Shown here in pieces: positions 46,740 to 55,174 of a DNA stretch of 64,000 nucleotides. The stretch's first letter is position 1, and every line of letters starts with the position of its first letter. The translations under genes and the position numbers were made by a program. A model generated the notes under the pieces. It made no database searches. It was not told the origin of the DNA and saw nothing but the letters and a program-made list of their open reading frames with translations. Location: assembly GCF_014653175.1 (NCBI RefSeq), contig NZ_BNAG01000002.1:558001-622000 (forward strand). The letters run 5' to 3'. This DNA is from Roseivirga thermotolerans (GTDB taxonomy: Bacteria; Bacteroidota; Bacteroidia; Cytophagales; Cyclobacteriaceae).

Positions 46740-47499
46740 TGCTTACGTAATTATATTCTCTCTCATTCTCACAATAGTGTTGGGAGGATTGCTTTCAGGG
46801 GTTTCTCAGGTGTTAGGCCCCATTCAAAAAGAAGCCGTTGATTTAGATACCAAAAAACAAATTTTGGGAGCTATTCCTGCGGAGAAAGCGGCCTTGGCCG
46901 AAATGACCAAAGAACAGATTCTGACTAGATACAGCGAAGTAATTTCTTCCGAAGTGGCCGACTATCAGGGCAATGTGGTAACTACCAATGCCAAAGGAGA
47001 GCCCGTTGTTGCCGAAAATGTAGACATTGAGAAAAACTACAAAAAGCCAGTAGAAGAAAGACTCTTCCCGGTATTTAAGTACAGTGCCGAAGGTAAGGAA
47101 GCCTACATTATTCCAACGTATGGAGCCGGACTTTGGGATGCTATCTGGGGATTTGTCGCCTTGGCGCCAGATCTGGAAACTATTCAGGGTGTAAGTTTCG
47201 ACCACCGTGGTGAAACCCCCGGCTTAGGAGCCAGAATTACTTCAGACGATGTGCAGCAGCGCTATCAGGGCAAACAACTCTATAATGATCAGGGAGAGTT
47301 TGTTTCTGTAGAAATGGTGAAAGGTGAAAAAACACCTGAGTCTGCTCTTGGACCAAATAGGGTAGACGGTATGGCCGGTGCTACCCTCACTGCCAATGGT
47401 GTGAACGCCATGCTGGAGAACTACCTGGGCTACTATCAGAACTATTTCGATAAGAATGTTCGGAACCAGGCAATGACCATGAATATTGACAATAACTAA
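46726..47499 (+). CDS. nqrC: Na+-translocating NADH:quinone reductase subunit C
   Basis: A 257-residue subunit starting at GTG. One N-terminal transmembrane helix (about 5-28) is followed by a periplasmic FMN-binding domain. Thr220 in GMAGATLTANGV is the expected covalent FMN site. GAGLWDAIWGFVAL and HRGETPGLGARI are family signatures. It overlaps nqrB by 14 bases and has its own strong Shine-Dalgarno site. Confidence 0.97.
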   Translation: MRQSNAYVIIFSLILTIVLGGLLSGVSQVLGPIQKEAVDLDTKKQILGAIPAEKAALAEMTKEQILTRYSEVISSEVADYQGNVVTTNAKGEPVVAENVDIEKNYKKPVEERLFPVFKYSAEGKEAYIIPTYGAGLWDAIWGFVALAPDLETIQGVSFDHRGETPGLGARITSDDVQQRYQGKQLYNDQGEFVSVEMVKGEKTPESALGPNRVDGMAGATLTANGVNAMLENYLGYYQNYFDKNVRNQAMTMNIDNN

Positions 47500-47512
47500 A
47501 CAGTAATTATAA

Positions 47513-48178
47513 ATGAGTACTGAAACGTTAGAAGCCCCGGTAGTAAAAGAAAAAGAAGCCTTACTATCGAAGAGAAGAAAGAAATTCGTTACCGATCCAT
47601 TGAGTGACGATAACCCAATTACCGTACAGGTATTGGGTATTTGTTCGGCCCTTGCGGTTACCACTCAAATGAAGCCTACGCTGGTAATGGCTCTCTCGGT
47701 AATATTTGTATTGATATTTTCTAACCTCATTATCTCTTTAATGAGGAATGCAATCCCCGGCAGGGTACGTATTATTGTGCAGTTGGCAGTAGTAGCCACC
47801 CTCGTTACTTTGGTAAATGAGGTACTCAAAGCCTATGCATTCGATATGTACAAAACCCTTTCCGTTTTCATTGGTCTAATCATTACCAACTGTATTGTAA
47901 TGGGTAGGCTGGAAGCCTTTGCACTTGGAAACAAGCCATACGATTCTGTGTTGGACGGTCTTGGTTCGGGTTTAGGCTACTCATGGATTATTCTTACCGT
48001 GGCTTTCTTTAGAGAAATCTGGGGTTCCGGTAAAGTATTCGGATATCCTGTTTTTGAAGCCATTGGTATGGAAAACTTTGCGACCAACGGACTTATGGTT
48101 TCTCCTGTAGGAGCCTTTATTGTGCTTGGTTTCATCATATGGATACAGCGATCTAAAACAGGTTACGTAGAACACTAA
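47513..48178 (+). CDS. nqrD: Na+-translocating NADH:quinone reductase subunit D
   Basis: A 221-residue membrane subunit with six helices and a basic N-terminal extension (SKRRKKFVTDPL). Family motifs are NPITVQVLGICSALAVTTQM, FIGLIITNCIVMGRLEAFA and DGLGSGLGYSWIL-like. NqrD and NqrE are homologous and pack in opposite orientation around a Fe-S centre in the membrane. The single Cys in each of the two conserved motifs here (GICSA and TNCIV) fits that role. Confidence 0.97.
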   Translation: MSTETLEAPVVKEKEALLSKRRKKFVTDPLSDDNPITVQVLGICSALAVTTQMKPTLVMALSVIFVLIFSNLIISLMRNAIPGRVRIIVQLAVVATLVTLVNEVLKAYAFDMYKTLSVFIGLIITNCIVMGRLEAFALGNKPYDSVLDGLGSGLGYSWIILTVAFFREIWGSGKVFGYPVFEAIGMENFATNGLMVSPVGAFIVLGFIIWIQRSKTGYVEH

Positions 48179-48191
48179 AAAGTAAGCAATC

Positions 48192-48803
48192 ATGGATTTA
48201 TTGAATTTAGGTATTAAGTCGATCTTCATTGAGAACATGGTATTTGCCTACTTCTTAGGTATGTGTTCTTTCCTGGCAGTGTCTAAAAAGGTATCGACAG
48301 CCTTTGGTTTAGGACTTGCCGTAGTATTCGTTTTGGGTATGACAGTACCCATGAACTGGCTGCTCAATGAGTTTGTATTGAAAGAAGGAGCGTTAGCCTG
48401 GTTAGGGGCTGATTTCGCTACTATCGACCTGTCTTTCCTTCGTTTCATAATGTTCATTGCCATTATTGCGGCAATGGTGCAGTTGGTTGAAATGACTATT
48501 GAGAAATTTTCTCCATCGCTATATGGTTCGTTAGGTATCTTCTTGCCACTTATTGCTGTGAACTGTGCTATTCTGGGTTCTTCGCTCTTTATGGCACAAA
48601 GAGATTATTCTATTGGTGAGGCTACCGTATTTGGCTTTGGTTCAGGTATTGGTTTCTTCCTGGCCATTGTAGCTTTGGCGGCTATCAGAGAAAAACTAAA
48701 ATATTCTAATGTACCCGATGGCCTTAAAGGATTGGGCGTAACAATGTTCATTACCGGTCTAATGGGTATTGCATTCATGAGCTTTATGGGTATTTCCATC
48801 TAA
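48192..48803 (+). CDS. nqrE: Na+-translocating NADH:quinone reductase subunit E
   Basis: A 203-residue membrane subunit with six helices: [20 protein letters not shown] at the start, the Cys motif [11 protein letters not shown] in the middle and [20 protein letters not shown]. The two Cys motifs (GMCSF, VNCAI) match those thought to bind the membrane Fe-S centre with NqrD. It is the last gene of the operon here. In most nqr operons the nqrF gene, encoding the NADH-oxidising FAD and 2Fe-2S subunit, comes next; here a strong terminator follows instead. Confidence 0.97.
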   Translation: MDLLNLGIKSIFIENMVFAYFLGMCSFLAVSKKVSTAFGLGLAVVFVLGMTVPMNWLLNEFVLKEGALAWLGADFATIDLSFLRFIMFIAIIAAMVQLVEMTIEKFSPSLYGSLGIFLPLIAVNCAILGSSLFMAQRDYSIGEATVFGFGSGIGFFLAIVALAAIREKLKYSNVPDGLKGLGVTMFITGLMGIAFMSFMGISI

Positions 48804-48824
48804 GGCTCTAAAAACTCTTAGAGA

Positions 48825-48881
48825 AGACTGTCTTCAAAGGAGCTTTCGTAAAGCAGGCTCGTTTTGAAGACAGTTTTTTTT
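48825..48881 (+). terminator. Rho-independent terminator closing nqrABCDE
   Basis: ACTGTCTTCAAA (48827-48838) pairs perfectly with TTTGAAGACAGT (48863-48874), followed by a run of seven T. A smaller stem CTCTAA/TTAGAG precedes it at 48806-48823. Confidence 0.9.
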
Positions 48882-48953
48882 ATGCCTGTCTATTGTTGCG
48901 AATTACATTAACCACTGGTGTTCGCAAGCACAATCCCTTAGGTTTGAATCTCT

Positions 48954-50312
48954 ATGCACAGGCTTTACCTTTTTATTTTTAGTGTGTTTGCCCCCGTTGT
49001 GGGACAAGCGCAAGACCTTAGTCAAAAACAGGCTACCGAAGATCTGCTTTATCTAAAGAAAGAGCTGGAAGCCTATCACCCCGGAATGTTTCGATATACC
49101 GGTAAAGACTCCATCGATTGGTACTTTCAAACTGCGCTGGATCAAATTCAGGAGACAGACCAAATCGGTTTTTTTGCCTCCGTAAGCTTTTTGGTAAATA
49201 AACTTCGCTGCGGGCATACCCAGGTGCTGTTGCCCGAAAAGGATCAGCGCACATTTTTGGAGAACCAACTTTTTATTCCATTAGAAATAAGGGCAGTAAA
49301 CGGTAAGTGGTTTGTTTTTAATGCCTCACTCACGGGTGACCAACTGAAATCCGGTGATGAGTTGGTGTCTGTTAATGGGCTTAAGATGGATGAAATAGTA
49401 AGGCGCATATTTGAGCACCAATCGGCCGATGGCTACATCACAACAGGTCGATTGAGGCTTAATGAGCAGTTCTTTCCTTATTTCTACCAATTGTTTGTGG
49501 CTAGGGGTACAACTTCCTTTCAGGTAGAGGTCAGCTCCAATACAGGTCTCAAAACTATTGTATTGCCCGGTGTTAGCTACACTAAAATACGTTCCATGCG
49601 AAGGCCCTTTCAGCAGCCGCCTCAGTTGGTGCTTAGGCATGAGGCTTCCTACAGCTACATGAAGATCAACACGTTTTCCAGTAGGGCCTTAGGCGATGCT
49701 GGTTTAAATTATGAACGATTCCTGGCTGAGAGCTTCAGGGAGTTAAAGCAAAAAGAAGCACAGACCTTGGTTATAGACCTTCGTGGTAATGGAGGTGGAG
49801 ACGATAATTACGGAGCCGCCTTAGTGGCTTATTTGGCCCGGAACCCTTTTCGGTATTTCGAAAGAATTGAAGTAACAGAATCTTATAGTGGCTATGGAAA
49901 CATTGTTCGGGAAAAGGGGCGAAGGCTAATGACTTCCCATAAAGGATTGGACGAGTGGAAGCCTGAAGCCCAAAGGTTTAGAGGAAAAGTATATATGCTC
50001 ATTGATGGTTGGAGTTTCTCCACCTGTGCCGATGTAGCCGCAGTTCTGCATCATAACGAGTGGGCCACCCTGGTAGGAGAAGAGTCAGGAGGAGGGTACG
50101 ATGGCAATACGAGCGGTTCTACCCGAACTTTGATACTACCTCATAGTGGCCTCCGGGTAAACCTCCCCATGTGGATGTACACCACTGCCAATTCCGGTCA
50201 TCCATATCATGGCAGGGGAGTTATACCTCATCATAGAGTATCTTACACCCTCCAGCAGCTAATGCGAGAAGAAGATGCGGTTATGGAGAAAGTAAAAAGC
50301 TTAATCAAATAG
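48954..50312 (+). CDS. Exported S41-family (C-terminal processing-like) peptidase
   Basis: A 452-residue protein with a signal peptide cut near VGQAQ. The N-terminal helical domain (about 22-110) is followed by a PDZ-like segment (LKSGDELVSVNGLKM near 130-150) and the S41 catalytic core (about 225-440): VIDLRGNGGGDDNYGAALV, then LIDGWSFSTCADVAAVLHH, where Ser354 or Ser356 is the likely nucleophile, then GEESGGGYDGNTSG. No Lys follows the Ser at the CtpA spacing, so it may belong to a tricorn-like branch. Bacteroidetes have many such enzymes of unknown substrate. Its 3' end overlaps the convergent PNPOx-like gene by 12 bases. Confidence 0.88.
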   Translation: MHRLYLFIFSVFAPVVGQAQDLSQKQATEDLLYLKKELEAYHPGMFRYTGKDSIDWYFQTALDQIQETDQIGFFASVSFLVNKLRCGHTQVLLPEKDQRTFLENQLFIPLEIRAVNGKWFVFNASLTGDQLKSGDELVSVNGLKMDEIVRRIFEHQSADGYITTGRLRLNEQFFPYFYQLFVARGTTSFQVEVSSNTGLKTIVLPGVSYTKIRSMRRPFQQPPQLVLRHEASYSYMKINTFSSRALGDAGLNYERFLAESFRELKQKEAQTLVIDLRGNGGGDDNYGAALVAYLARNPFRYFERIEVTESYSGYGNIVREKGRRLMTSHKGLDEWKPEAQRFRGKVYMLIDGWSFSTCADVAAVLHHNEWATLVGEESGGGYDGNTSGSTRTLILPHSGLRVNLPMWMYTTANSGHPYHGRGVIPHHRVSYTLQQLMREEDAVMEKVKSLIK

Positions 50313-50843
50313 TCCCGTAGGAAAACCATCAATACTTACTTGATTTTTCTCTTTCCAGTAGTCCTTAATTCCCTCTTCTCCCTTGCGTTCGGCCCAGTCG
50401 GTTAAAACCTTTCGGTCATCTTTATATTCCATAAGAGGAACCCCAAAGCCGCATGAGGTTTGTACGGAGTCGAGCGCAACCACAAAGATATTGCGTGCTC
50501 CAAAGGGCTCAGGAAACAGTTCAAGATATTCTGCCCATTCATCATTTTGTGGGTGAATGGTTTTTGCACTCCCAAAAAGCCTTAAAATCAATGGTTTGCC
50601 TTCAAAAGCGCAAAACATAATGGTAATTCGATTGAGCTGTTTTAGGTGAGCAGCCGTTTCGTTACCACTACCGGTTAGGTTAAGCCAAGCCACTTTATTT
50701 GGGCCTAAAACCCTGAAAGAGTCCATGCCTTTGGGTGATACATTGACCCTGCCATTTGGGGCTGCTGTACCGGTAAAAAAGACCTTCTGGTTTTTAATAA
50801 ATTCAATAAGTTCGGGCGATAGCACATCGTAAAACTTAGCCAT
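50301..50843 (-). CDS. PNPOx-like flavin-binding protein
   Basis: A 180-residue protein of the pyridoxamine 5'-phosphate oxidase-like split-barrel fold: FFTGTAAPNGRVNVSPKGMDSFRV at the start, VAWLNLTGSGNETAAHLKQ and ITIMFCAFEGKPLILRLFG, as in the FMN-dependent members often annotated only as PPOX-class. No signal peptide, so cytoplasmic. It is a single-gene unit that overlaps the S41 peptidase gene at its 3' end. The reaction is not known. Confidence 0.9.
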   Translation of the reverse strand: MAKFYDVLSPELIEFIKNQKVFFTGTAAPNGRVNVSPKGMDSFRVLGPNKVAWLNLTGSGNETAAHLKQLNRITIMFCAFEGKPLILRLFGSAKTIHPQNDEWAEYLELFPEPFGARNIFVVALDSVQTSCGFGVPLMEYKDDRKVLTDWAERKGEEGIKDYWKEKNQVSIDGFPTGLFD

Positions 50844-51159
50844 AATGATTCTTACTTTTTGGTGCCAATTCTAAAGGGTAGAGACTAATGGCCTGGACAC
50901 GCGGCCAATCGCCTTAGTATGTAAAGAAAAGACCACTGATGAAAAGTTCCTAGCAAGTAGGCTTTGCAGTCAAATATTTTTTAACAGTTGTTCTTTAGGG
51001 GCTGATGATCAATTAAATACCCTTCTAATAGCTTTTTAAAGCGAGACAATCGATCAACATAAGGCAGGTGGCACGGTATAACTTTGTGTTAAAAGATTGA
51101 AGTAAATTATTTTCAAAGATTCATCTTTCTTTAGTTTTGTGCCCGCTAAAATTAAATCT
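50844..51159. other. Intergenic region upstream of tex
   Basis: About 316 bases with no gene. It holds a weak inverted repeat TGGCC/GGCCA (50889-50907) and, at 51132-51139, TAGTTTTG, an exact TAnnTTTG -7 element 20 bases before the tex ATG at 51160. The promoter of the minus-strand PNPOx-like gene must lie in its left part; I see no clear match. Confidence 0.4.
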
Positions 51160-53397
51160 ATGGCTTACGCTCCACTCATTGCTCAAGAATTAAACATAAC
51201 GTCCAGACAGGTTGAAGCTACCATAAAGCTTTTGGAAGAAGGTGGTACGGTGCCCTTCATAGCCCGATATAGAAAAGAGGTTACCGGCAGTTTAGATGAA
51301 GTGCAGATTTCAGCAGTTAGGGATCGGTTGCAGCAGTTAAAAGATCTTGATAAAAGAAGGGAGGCCATCCTGAAATCGGTGGAAGAGCAGGGTAAGCTTA
51401 CACCTGAGTTAGAGGAGAAGATCAGGGCTGCCCAAACCATGGCAGCGCTGGAAGATATTTATTTACCCTATAAGCCTAAGCGTAAGACCAGAGCCTCTAT
51501 AGCCCGCGAAAAAGGTCTGGAGCCATTGGCTAACTTGTTGCTCAAGCAGCAGCCCATAGATGTGGAAACTGAAGCAGCAGCCTATGTCAATGAAGAGAAA
51601 GGCGTAAAAGATATTGATGAAGCCCTGCAGGGAGCCAGAGACATTATTGCCGAGACCATCAATGAAAATGCTGAGGCTCGCGAAAAGATGAGAAAGTATT
51701 TTCAACAAAATGCCATTATCAGATCCAGAGTGTATACCGGAAAAGAGGAAGAAGGTCAAAAGTATAAAGATTACTTTGAGTGGGAAGAGCCTCTTAAAGA
51801 TGCGCCATCTCACAGAGTTTTAGCCATGAGAAGGGGCGAGGCTGAACTCTTTTTAATGTTAGATATTTTACCGCCTGAAGAAGAGGCTATAACCATACTT
51901 GAAAAACAATTTATTGAGGCCAATAATAGCGCAGCAGAGCAAGTGAAGCTGGCTATAAAAGACTGCTACAAAAGACTGCTGAGCCCCTCTATGGAAACAG
52001 AAATGCGCATGCTTTCTAAGAAAAAGGCCGATGAGGAAGCCATTGAGGTATTTGCAAAAAACCTTCATAAGTTGTTGATGGCCGCCCCATTAGGAAGCAA
52101 AAGAGTTTTGGCTATAGATCCGGGATTCAGAACTGGCTGTAAAGTGGTTTGTCTGGATGCTCAAGGCAAGCTCTTACATTATGAAGCCATTTTCCCCAAT
52201 GAACCACAAAAAAGGGTGGCCGAATCGGGAGCGGTAATCAAGCAGCTTGTTGACCAGTTTGCCATTGAAGCCATTGCCATAGGCAATGGAACCGCCTCGC
52301 GCGAGACAGAAGACTTCGTGAAGTCGTTGGGACTACCAAAACACGTGTTGCAGGTTATGGTCAATGAAAGCGGTGCCTCCATTTACTCCGCGTCTGAAAT
52401 TGCCAGAAATGAGTTCCCCGATCATGATGTAACAGTGAGGGGGGCAGTGTCTATCGGACGAAGGCTAATGGATCCGTTGGCAGAATTGGTAAAGATTGAT
52501 CCTAAATCAATAGGTGTAGGTCAATACCAGCACGATGTAGACCAGACTGCCTTGAAGAAATCGCTCGATGATGTGGTGATGAGCTGTGTAAATGCTGTTG
52601 GAGTAGAGGTAAACACCGCCTCAGAACAACTGCTAATCTATGTGGCCGGTCTAGGGCCTCAACTGGCCAGGAATATTGTGGAGTATAGAAACCAGAATGG
52701 ACCATTTAAGAATCGTGAAGCCATAAAAAATGTGCAGCGTCTTGGAGAAAAAGCCTTTGAACAAGCGGCAGGTTTCTTGCGCATAAAAGGAGCCACAAAC
52801 CCGCTGGACGATAGTGCAGTGCACCCCGAGGCTTACACCATAGTGAGCCAAATGGCCCGTGATTTAAATTGTGAGGTAACAGACCTTATTAAAGAGGCAT
52901 CGCTTAGGCAGAAGGTAGACCTCAAAAAGTATGTATCTGATACCGTGGGGCTACCTACTTTAAAAGACATTATGGCTGAGCTCGCCAAACCGGGCCGGGA
53001 CCCGAGAGAGCAGTTCGAGGTATTCAGTTTTGCCGATGGCGTAAACCATATCGAAGACCTAAAGATAGGGATGAGAATTCCCGGAATAGTAACCAACGTA
53101 ACCAACTTTGGAGCCTTTGTAGATGTTGGTGTCCATCAGGATGGTCTGGTGCATATCAGCCAATTGGCCGACCAATATGTGAGCAATCCGGCCGATGTGG
53201 TAGCTGTACAGCAAAAAGTAATGGTTACTGTAACAGAGGTAGATGTAGCCAGAAAACGAATATCCCTCTCGATGAAAGGCGATGGCGCGGCAAAAGGCGG
53301 TGGGGCAAAGAAAAGATCATCGGGGAAGAAGCAGAACGTTCCGGAAACAGATATGGCTGCTAAATTGGCCGCATTGAAAGGCAAGTTTGGAAAGTAG
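51160..53397 (+). CDS. tex: Tex-family RNA-binding protein
   Basis: From ATG 51160 the protein is 745 residues. The N-terminal helical region has TSRQVEATIKLLEEGGTVPF and ARYRKEVTGSLDEVQI, then YLPYKPKRKTRASIAREKGL. A YqgF/RNase H-like domain (about 320-450) starts at RVLAIDPGFRTGCK. Helix-hairpin-helix segments (about 490-560, GLGPQLARNIVEYRNQNGPF) precede a C-terminal S1 domain (about 631-707). Tex binds nucleic acid and affects transcription; its precise role is debated. A GTG start at 51139 would begin inside the promoter -7 element, so I reject it. The C-terminus has a Lys/Ser-rich linker (KKRSSGKKQ) and a short helix. Confidence 0.95.
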   Translation: MAYAPLIAQELNITSRQVEATIKLLEEGGTVPFIARYRKEVTGSLDEVQISAVRDRLQQLKDLDKRREAILKSVEEQGKLTPELEEKIRAAQTMAALEDIYLPYKPKRKTRASIAREKGLEPLANLLLKQQPIDVETEAAAYVNEEKGVKDIDEALQGARDIIAETINENAEAREKMRKYFQQNAIIRSRVYTGKEEEGQKYKDYFEWEEPLKDAPSHRVLAMRRGEAELFLMLDILPPEEEAITILEKQFIEANNSAAEQVKLAIKDCYKRLLSPSMETEMRMLSKKKADEEAIEVFAKNLHKLLMAAPLGSKRVLAIDPGFRTGCKVVCLDAQGKLLHYEAIFPNEPQKRVAESGAVIKQLVDQFAIEAIAIGNGTASRETEDFVKSLGLPKHVLQVMVNESGASIYSASEIARNEFPDHDVTVRGAVSIGRRLMDPLAELVKIDPKSIGVGQYQHDVDQTALKKSLDDVVMSCVNAVGVEVNTASEQLLIYVAGLGPQLARNIVEYRNQNGPFKNREAIKNVQRLGEKAFEQAAGFLRIKGATNPLDDSAVHPEAYTIVSQMARDLNCEVTDLIKEASLRQKVDLKKYVSDTVGLPTLKDIMAELAKPGRDPREQFEVFSFADGVNHIEDLKIGMRIPGIVTNVTNFGAFVDVGVHQDGLVHISQLADQYVSNPADVVAVQQKVMVTVTEVDVARKRISLSMKGDGAAKGGGAKKRSSGKKQNVPETDMAAKLAALKGKFGK

Positions 53398-53538
53398 TGC
53401 CCGGGGCTAACCTCATTTACCTAGTCTTGGCTTACAAGCCTAAACGGCTGTAGCACCTGAAACCATTGGTTGGAATAAAGCAGGCAAGGGTTTATATTAA
53501 ACCTTTTAAGCTCGGTTTTATACATTCCTAAAAATCCA

Positions 53539-54372
53539 ATGAAAGAAGTTAGCACGGCAAGCTGTCAATCTTGCGGGCAACCGCTGATGGGTAAATATTG
53601 CCATGTGTGCGGAGAAAAAGTACTTGTACAGAGCGACAAGGCCTTAGGGGTTTGGGTAAAGGATTTGCTTTCGAATGTTTGGCAGTTAGAAGGAAGGCTC
53701 ATTAGGTCAATGAAGCTACTGTTGTTTAAACCCGGTAAATATGCCAGCGACTACGCCAGAGGGGCTCGGGTGAAGTATATCAAGCCACTTAATATTTTCC
53801 TGATAGTCAACCTAATGTATTTTTTGTTGCCCACCTATGACACATTTCAAACAACTCTGAACAACCAAGTTACGGCCATGCCTTACAGTGCGTGGGCTAG
53901 GACAGTTGTACATAATCATGCGGCAAACGAATCATTAAGCATTGAGGAGTTTGAAAAAGCCTATAACGCCAAAACTTCAGAAATAAGTAAGCTCATAATT
54001 ATTGCGCTGGCACTTATGCTAGGGGTTATAATTTTTTTGTGTTTAAAGCAACAAGGGCTTTATTTAACGGATGGATTCAATCTGGCTTTGCAGTTTTTGT
54101 CCTTTTATCTACTTATTATGTTGCTACTATTGCCCGGCATTAACAGGCAGTTGGAAATATGGACAGATCTCGATTTACTAAGGTCAGACCTCCAATATTC
54201 CTTACTTGCTTTGATCACTTCAGCGGTTTATCTGGCCTTTGAATTAAGGCCATGGAGAGGCGCCAAGACTTACCTTTTTCTGACTAAAGTTTTAATCATT
54301 ATGGTGTCTTTTTATCCGGTAGTTACCCTATATCGTCTTTTACTGTTTGGGGCTACCGTTATAGCTCTATAG
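53539..54372 (+). CDS. DUF3667 membrane protein with N-terminal zinc ribbon
   Basis: A 277-residue protein. Cys9, Cys12, Cys21 and Cys24 (CQSCG and CHVCG) form a treble of metal ligands typical of a small zinc ribbon. Then comes SNVWQLEGRLIRSMKLLLFKPGKYA followed by YIKPLNIFLIVNLMYF, the DUF3667 signature, and four or five further transmembrane helices. The family is frequent in Bacteroidetes and has no known function. A small inverted repeat (about 53486-53505) lies upstream. The gene ends one base from the convergent small unknown gene. Confidence 0.88.
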   Translation: MKEVSTASCQSCGQPLMGKYCHVCGEKVLVQSDKALGVWVKDLLSNVWQLEGRLIRSMKLLLFKPGKYASDYARGARVKYIKPLNIFLIVNLMYFLLPTYDTFQTTLNNQVTAMPYSAWARTVVHNHAANESLSIEEFEKAYNAKTSEISKLIIIALALMLGVIIFLCLKQQGLYLTDGFNLALQFLSFYLLIMLLLLPGINRQLEIWTDLDLLRSDLQYSLLALITSAVYLAFELRPWRGAKTYLFLTKVLIIMVSFYPVVTLYRLLLFGATVIAL

Positions 54373-54373
54373 G

Positions 54374-54877
54374 CTACAAAGTACTCTTACCATTCTCATA
54401 CCATTCAGTGCCGGGCAGGGGCATGGCATAGACAATTTTGTTTCTATAAACCCAGGCATGCAAGGGAGCAGAGGCTTTACCATAAAACTTCCACTCATTG
54501 CCTTTGTAGTTAGGTTTGCCCAGAAGGGAATTTGCGTCAATCTCCATGTCGGCAGCGTCTTTGTAGTTTACTATTATTTCATAAAGAGGCTCATTTGAAC
54601 TTTTACCAAAATAGAGAACTACTGTGCTGATCTTAGAGTTTTGAAGCTCCAGCCCGTAAACCCAACGGAAACTCTCTTCTTTTAAAAGCACGAGTTTCGG
54701 ATTAGCCGATAGAACATCGGTTCGCGATTTCTCAAACTCAAAATGCCTTACCTCTTTAGGCAATAACTTTTTGAGTTTAGGTGTGCCTTCGAACGAATAG
54801 TAATAGAGTGCACAAAAAATAATTACCTGGCTTGCCAGTACTATGTGTGTGAATTGTTTAACAGTCTGATTAAACAT
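54374..54877 (-). CDS. Exported or membrane-anchored protein, unknown
   Basis: A 167-residue protein with one N-terminal hydrophobic helix (about 11-28, HIVLASQVIIFCALYYY) and a beta-rich soluble part of ~135 residues (RWVYGLELQNSKISTVVLYF, EPLYEIIVNYKD, HAWVYRNKIVYAMPL). No family recognised. It lies back to back with the DUF3667 gene with a gap of one base at their 3' ends, and the amidohydrolase gene behind it on the same strand ends in a terminator, so it is probably its own unit. Confidence 0.7.
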   Translation of the reverse strand: MFNQTVKQFTHIVLASQVIIFCALYYYSFEGTPKLKKLLPKEVRHFEFEKSRTDVLSANPKLVLLKEESFRWVYGLELQNSKISTVVLYFGKSSNEPLYEIIVNYKDAADMEIDANSLLGKPNYKGNEWKFYGKASAPLHAWVYRNKIVYAMPLPGTEWYENGKSTL

Positions 54878-55075
54878 AATTCACAGGTTTTGAGGTAGTT
54901 AAATCTAACCAAAAAAAATAATAAGTAGAATACACCTTATTGACAGAGCCGATAGAGTGCTACCCTAAGGCAGAGGACAACAAGGACCAAAGCAACATTC
55001 CAAAGCCTCGCGGCTTGCTTATTCTATACTGTGATTAGTTCGATTGTGGTGTTGAAAGAAAGAGAGGATGTCTCT

Positions 55076-55125
55076 AAAAAAAATGTAATTGTCTTTTAAA
55101 GTACTGAATTAGAGACAATCACATT
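55076..55125 (-). terminator. Rho-independent terminator of the PD40-amidohydrolase gene
   Basis: On the minus strand AATGTGATTGTCT pairs with AGACAATTACATT (one mismatch) and is followed by eight T. It lies 49 bases after the stop codon at 55175. Confidence 0.85.
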
Positions 55126-55174
55126 CGTATTATTCTATAATCGGTATTTTGACCAAACTATTGGTCGAAATCTG

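Noticed and set aside
48882-48953. Remnant of nqrF after nqrE
   Set aside because: The short gap holds only the terminator tail and the leader of the S41 peptidase gene; no FAD-binding or ferredoxin-like sequence is visible.
51139-51159. Longer tex protein from GTG 51139
   Set aside because: The GTG lies at the end of an exact TAnnTTTG promoter element, so it would not be in the transcript.
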